44,591 nt of DNA. Source: Chloroflexales bacterium ZM16-3. GTDB lineage: Bacteria > Chloroflexota > Chloroflexia > Chloroflexales > Chloroflexaceae. Shown piece by piece: positions 41,592-44,591 of this stretch. Location: NCBI GenBank assembly GCA_004138175.2, contig RYFE02000041.1:1-44591 (forward strand), read 5' to 3'. The position numbers were made by a program, and so were the translations under genes. Within the stretch, counting starts at the first letter, position 1; each line of letters opens with the position of its first letter. The notes under the pieces are model-generated. The model was given only the letters and a program-made list of their open reading frames with translations. It had not been told where the DNA came from and did no database searches.

Positions 41592-43677
41592 CCCACACGA
41601 CGGCCCATTCGCCGCCTACCTGCGGCGTCTCGACGCGCGCCTGCGCGGCCTCCCGGACGAGCGACGCAGCGCCATCCAGCGCGAGCTCCTCGCCCACCTG
41701 GCCGACGCCGCCACCGAGCAGGGCGCTGACCCGGCCGATCCGCAGTTTCAGCGCCAGGTGATCACCGCCCTCGGCCCCGACCAGGCACTCGCCGCCCAGT
41801 TTGGCCAGATCCACGGCGGCATCGCGCAGATCCTGCGGCGCGCCGCCTTCGCCTGCGGGCTGCTCGGCGGGCTGCTTGGCGTGCTCGCGGCACCGTTCGC
41901 GAGCGGCCTGTTCGGTGACGCTGGCCCCCTCACGCTGCCATTGCTGCTGCTGTTCCTCACCGCTACAGGCCTCGGCCTCGCCGGGGTGCTGCGCCTCGAC
42001 CGGCAGCGACCGGGCGGCGCGTGGCGGGTGGCGGTATCCGTGGCCGTGCTGCTCACCAGTGGTCTTCAGCTCCTCTATGCGGGCGATAGCTCGCTCGACC
42101 CCCTCGGTGGCATGGGCCTCCTGCTTGCCGGCGAACTGCTCCTGATCGCCTTGGTGGCCACGGAGCCAGCGCTTCGGCTGCGGCGTATCCCTCGCGCTGT
42201 GGCGATCGGCGGCGCGCTGCTGTTGGTGAGCTTCGTCGCCCCGTTCTCGGCGCTGCCCAACCCCCTTGGTGCCTACTACCTCTTCGCTGGAGGCTACCGC
42301 TATGCCCCCCACGGGCTGCTCGTAAACCGCTTCGCCACGCTGCACGACGGTGATCCGAGCGCGCTGGTGACGACGCGGCTCGACCAGCTGATCGGACAGA
42401 CCGGATTGACGCCGCTCGACCCGCACCAGCCCCTGATCAGCTATACCGTGCGCGGTGTGGTGAGCGGCGGCCTCTTTCGCACGCCTGAGGTCGCCGTAGA
42501 TCTCCGCTTCGCAACGGGGGAGACGCAGCAGGTCGCGATCCCGGCCCTGGACACATCCTGGGGTGGGCTGACGAGCCTCGATGATCTGACCACGCCCCAC
42601 CTCCCGCTCCCCGGTCTCCCCCCCGCCGACGAGCGGACGCCCGTGCAGTTCGGCGACCCCACGGCGCTGCCCGTCCATCCGCTCGTCGCGGATCTGGTAC
42701 GGCTGGGAGGCGAACCGATGCAGGCGACGCGCGTGCGCTGGGCGCCCAATGGCCAGGCGCTGCTGATCCGCACGGATAGCGATCTGATGGCGCTCGCGCC
42801 GCTTGAGCCCGGCCTGTGGGTCGCGCCGCTCGACGGGGGGGCGCCGACGAAGCTCGCCGGGGCGGTGATCGACGCCCGCTGGAGCGCCGATAGCCGCACG
42901 GTCGTGGCCCTGCACTGGAGCGACGCCAGACAGCACCAGATCACCAGCTACGACCTGGCGACGGGGCGCGCGCAGATCCTCGGGAGCACGGATCGCTCTG
43001 GAGTGGCGGTGGTCGGCGACCACGTCTACTTTTTGGACGAGGGCGTGCTCTGGCGGGCGGCGCTCGCTGGCGGCGCGCCAGAGCGACTCGCAGCCCTCCC
43101 CGATGCGGATGCCTTCTATGGGATGGGTGCCCTGGCCGTCGCCCCGGACGGCGAGCGCATCGCCTACCGCTGCGGGAGCGACCTCTGCCTGACGGATGTT
43201 CAGGGGCGGCTGCTCACCCGGCTCGCCCTCGGCTTTGCGGCCCCCCAGGCTCTCGCATCGAGCACCGCTTTCGCCGCGAGCACCGACCCGAACGCGCCAT
43301 CCCTCTGGTCGTTCGAGCTGGCCTGGAGCCCCGATGGGCAGCAGTTCGCCCTGGCGACGGCCGCGACTGACCTGCGCGGGCGGCCCACCATGCGCATCCT
43401 CTCGCGTGACGGCGAGATGAGAGCACTCATCGGCCTGGGGCCAGACGGCGCGGTGGATGCGCCGCAGTGGCTGCCCGCCGGGAAGACCCTCATCCTGACG
43501 ACCTACCCGGCGGGCGGCCGCCGGATTGTCGCAGTGACGGCCGCGACTGGCACTGTCGCCGATCTCACCAAACCACACTGGGACGCCTTTGGCAGTGTAC
43601 GCCCAGACGGCGGCGCACTCCTGCTCTGGAATGGGCGCGGGGGGCTCTGGGTCGCGCCAGTGCAGGCTCAAGCCTGA
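41584..43677 (+). CDS. HAAS-type membrane protein fused to a TolB-like beta-propeller
   Basis: Residues 1-70 (YLRRLDARLRGLPDERRSAI, LLAHLADAATEQG, VITALGPDQALAAQF) form the HAAS/DUF1700-like cytoplasmic domain that normally partners PadR. About five hydrophobic helices follow (88-220). The C-terminal ~400 residues show propeller repeats: RWAPNGQALLIRTDSD, ARWSADSRTVVALHWSD, LAVAPDGERIAYRCGSD, LAWSPDGQQFALATAAT, QWLPAGKTLILTTYPAG. Ribosome binding site GAGGGAG lies inside padR. An outward-facing propeller with an inward HAAS domain could relay an envelope signal to PadR (inference). Confidence 0.82.
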   Translation: MANPHDGPFAAYLRRLDARLRGLPDERRSAIQRELLAHLADAATEQGADPADPQFQRQVITALGPDQALAAQFGQIHGGIAQILRRAAFACGLLGGLLGVLAAPFASGLFGDAGPLTLPLLLLFLTATGLGLAGVLRLDRQRPGGAWRVAVSVAVLLTSGLQLLYAGDSSLDPLGGMGLLLAGELLLIALVATEPALRLRRIPRAVAIGGALLLVSFVAPFSALPNPLGAYYLFAGGYRYAPHGLLVNRFATLHDGDPSALVTTRLDQLIGQTGLTPLDPHQPLISYTVRGVVSGGLFRTPEVAVDLRFATGETQQVAIPALDTSWGGLTSLDDLTTPHLPLPGLPPADERTPVQFGDPTALPVHPLVADLVRLGGEPMQATRVRWAPNGQALLIRTDSDLMALAPLEPGLWVAPLDGGAPTKLAGAVIDARWSADSRTVVALHWSDARQHQITSYDLATGRAQILGSTDRSGVAVVGDHVYFLDEGVLWRAALAGGAPERLAALPDADAFYGMGALAVAPDGERIAYRCGSDLCLTDVQGRLLTRLALGFAAPQALASSTAFAASTDPNAPSLWSFELAWSPDGQQFALATAATDLRGRPTMRILSRDGEMRALIGLGPDGAVDAPQWLPAGKTLILTTYPAGGRRIVAVTAATGTVADLTKPHWDAFGSVRPDGGALLLWNGRGGLWVAPVQAQA

Positions 43678-43689
43678 TCGGAGCCAGCG

Positions 43690-43977
43690 ATGCATCGCTA
43701 TAGATACTACCAGCGAGCAGTGATACTCCTCTCCGCACTCCTTGTCGGATGTGGTCAATCGATGGCCGAAGTGCCAAGAGCGAGCACTGTCTCCGCTCCA
43801 CACACCTCTACGTCCACCGTCACTGCTACCGTTACCGTCGCATTAGCGGCACCCACGCCTTCAACGACGGCGGTATCGGTGCACGCGACACCCTCTGTCG
43901 AGCGCGCCCATGCCGGCCGCGAGTACGCTGCACTAACCCTACTCGAACACGCCGGCGTCAGCAAGCAGCTCACGTGA
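43690..43977 (+). CDS. Small Ser/Thr-rich lipoprotein
   Basis: 95 aa with a type II signal peptide: basic start, hydrophobic AVILLSALLVGC and lipobox LLVGC (Cys21). The mature part is Thr/Ser/Pro/Ala-rich (STVTATVTVALAAPTPS), a probable flexible surface tether. GGAG precedes ATG. It lies 12 bp after the HAAS-propeller gene, so it may be the third gene of that operon. Its last 8 bp overlap the convergent LuxR gene. Confidence 0.65.
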   Translation: MHRYRYYQRAVILLSALLVGCGQSMAEVPRASTVSAPHTSTSTVTATVTVALAAPTPSTTAVSVHATPSVERAHAGREYAALTLLEHAGVSKQLT

Positions 43978-44591
43978 TCAGCCCCAGCGCCCGGGCGCGG
44001 GCCACGGCCTGGGTGCGCCGGCTGACGCCCAGCTTGGCGTAGATGTTGTGCGCGTGCCACTTGGCGGTGCCGACGGTGATCACCAGCCGCTCGGCGATGG
44101 CTTGGTTTGAGCAGCCCTCGGCCAGCAGGCGCAGCACCAGCAGCTCCTGCGCGCTCAGGGGCTCTTCTAAGGGCGAAGGGCTGAGGGCGAAGGGCTGAGG
44201 GTCGGGCGCTGCGACGAATGCGGCCAGGATCTGTGCCGCGAAGCTGGCATGCTGCCTGGTGCCTGCCGCTTGGTGCCTGCGCAGGATGGCGGCGACCTGC
44301 GGCCCCTCGTCGAGGAAGCGGCGGGCGTAGCCGCCGGGCGCGGCGAGGGCTACGGTCTCGGCGAGCTGCCGCTGCGCCAGATCCGCATCGCCGCGCCGCT
44401 CGGCCGCGAGCGCCTGGAGCACCCGCACGCTGATGAGCCGGGTCAGACGTGGCCCGCTGGCGCTGGCGGCCTCCAGCCGCGCCAGGACGTGCTCCGCCGC
44501 ATCCAGGCGGCCCTCGGCCAGCAGCACGCGGGCGTAGGTCAGCAACAGGTGCTCGCGCATTGGGTCGGGCGTCTCGTCGGGCGACAGGCCC
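43970..44591 (-). CDS. C-terminal part of a LuxR-type (LAL/MalT-like) activator, cut by the window edge
   Basis: The reading frame is open to the right edge, so the ATP-binding and most TPR domains lie outside. Visible are TPR-like helices (LLTYARVLLAEGRLDAAEHV, LISVRVLQALAAERRGDADL), a linker, and a LuxR HTH (PLSAQELLVLRLLAEGCSNQ, AIAERLVITVGTAKWHAHNI, YAKLGVSRRTQAVARARALG). The linker between TPR and HTH is encoded by heptanucleotide repeats. Confidence 0.85.
   Translation of the reverse strand, partial: GLSPDETPDPMREHLLLTYARVLLAEGRLDAAEHVLARLEAASASGPRLTRLISVRVLQALAAERRGDADLAQRQLAETVALAAPGGYARRFLDEGPQVAAILRRHQAAGTRQHASFAAQILAAFVAAPDPQPFALSPSPLEEPLSAQELLVLRLLAEGCSNQAIAERLVITVGTAKWHAHNIYAKLGVSRRTQAVARARALGLIT
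44171..44278. repeat. Two heptanucleotide repeat tracts inside the LuxR gene
   Basis: 44171-44205: GGGCGAA GGGCTGA GGGCGAA GGGCTGA GGGTCGG. 44251-44278: GCTGCCT GGTGCCT GCCGCTT GGTGCCT. Both have a 7/14-bp period that ignores the codon period, yet they are read through as the protein linker. Confidence 0.7.

Overview
The window is high-GC, gene-dense DNA that most likely comes from a member of the Chloroflexota (class Chloroflexia, Roseiflexus/Kouleothrix-like). This is inference. It rests on the gene families present: BTAD-AAA-TPR regulators, a CpXC protein, a secreted protein with the FxETGHxVxGxFLxYW-type repeat, and a PadR/HAAS pair. The many perfect intergenic hairpins and heptanucleotide repeats fit too. 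No rRNA, tRNA or CRISPR array was seen.

Layout. (1) 1-6767: the 3' part of a giant repeat-rich surface protein gene, broken by a frameshift in a Pro/Thr linker. (2) 6834-8093: an orphan NarL-type histidine kinase. (3) 8129-9565: remnants of two transposases, one carrying a 114-bp MITE with a clean target duplication. (4) 9889-11594: a PepSY protein and a secreted repeat protein. (5) 12429-18558: a soluble di-iron monooxygenase (SDIMO) operon of propane-monooxygenase type: hydroxylase alpha, reductase, hydroxylase beta, coupling protein, GroEL-like chaperonin. (6) 18738-21554: a CpXC zinc protein (divergent), a double-GNAT protein and two small unknown proteins. (7) 28571-21987 (minus): an amidohydrolase, a DUF59/MIP18 protein, a zinc alcohol dehydrogenase and a very large BTAD-AAA-TPR activator. 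(8) 28960-32137: a sensor kinase whose N-terminus is the AcoR/MimR-type sensory domain, plus its OmpR/KdpE-like response regulator. (9) 32311-34251: small secreted, membrane and unknown genes and decayed regulator fragments. (10) 34384-36576: a ParA (with N-terminal HTH)-ParB operon, an operator-like palindrome over its promoter, and three exact 38-bp iterons just downstream. (11) 36619-44591: a small Cys/His protein, an alpha/beta hydrolase, a serine beta-lactamase-like hydrolase, a PadR/HAAS-TolB pair, a lipoprotein and the C-terminus of a LuxR-type activator.

How the parts work together. Regions 5-8 form one functional island of about 20 kb for oxidising a short alkane or similar small molecule. 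The SDIMO hydroxylates the substrate, the alcohol dehydrogenase takes the product onward, and the chaperonin and DUF59 protein help mature the di-iron and Fe-S components. This is the gene content of actinobacterial prm/mim clusters. The regulation differs. The effector-sensing domain that in MimR drives a sigma-54 activator is here spliced onto a KdpD-like histidine kinase with a partner response regulator, and a second, unrelated giant activator lies in the catabolic operon. Several genes inside the island (CpXC, double GNAT, 102-aa and 71-aa proteins) are not part of the textbook SDIMO set and are candidate accessory factors.

The window is also shaped by small repeats. There are seven copies of a 114/115-bp palindromic MITE with 8-bp target duplications, four of them inserted into intergenic hairpins. 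Homologous composite hairpins lie between SDIMO genes, and heptanucleotide tandem repeats occur at several sites, including inside a coding region.
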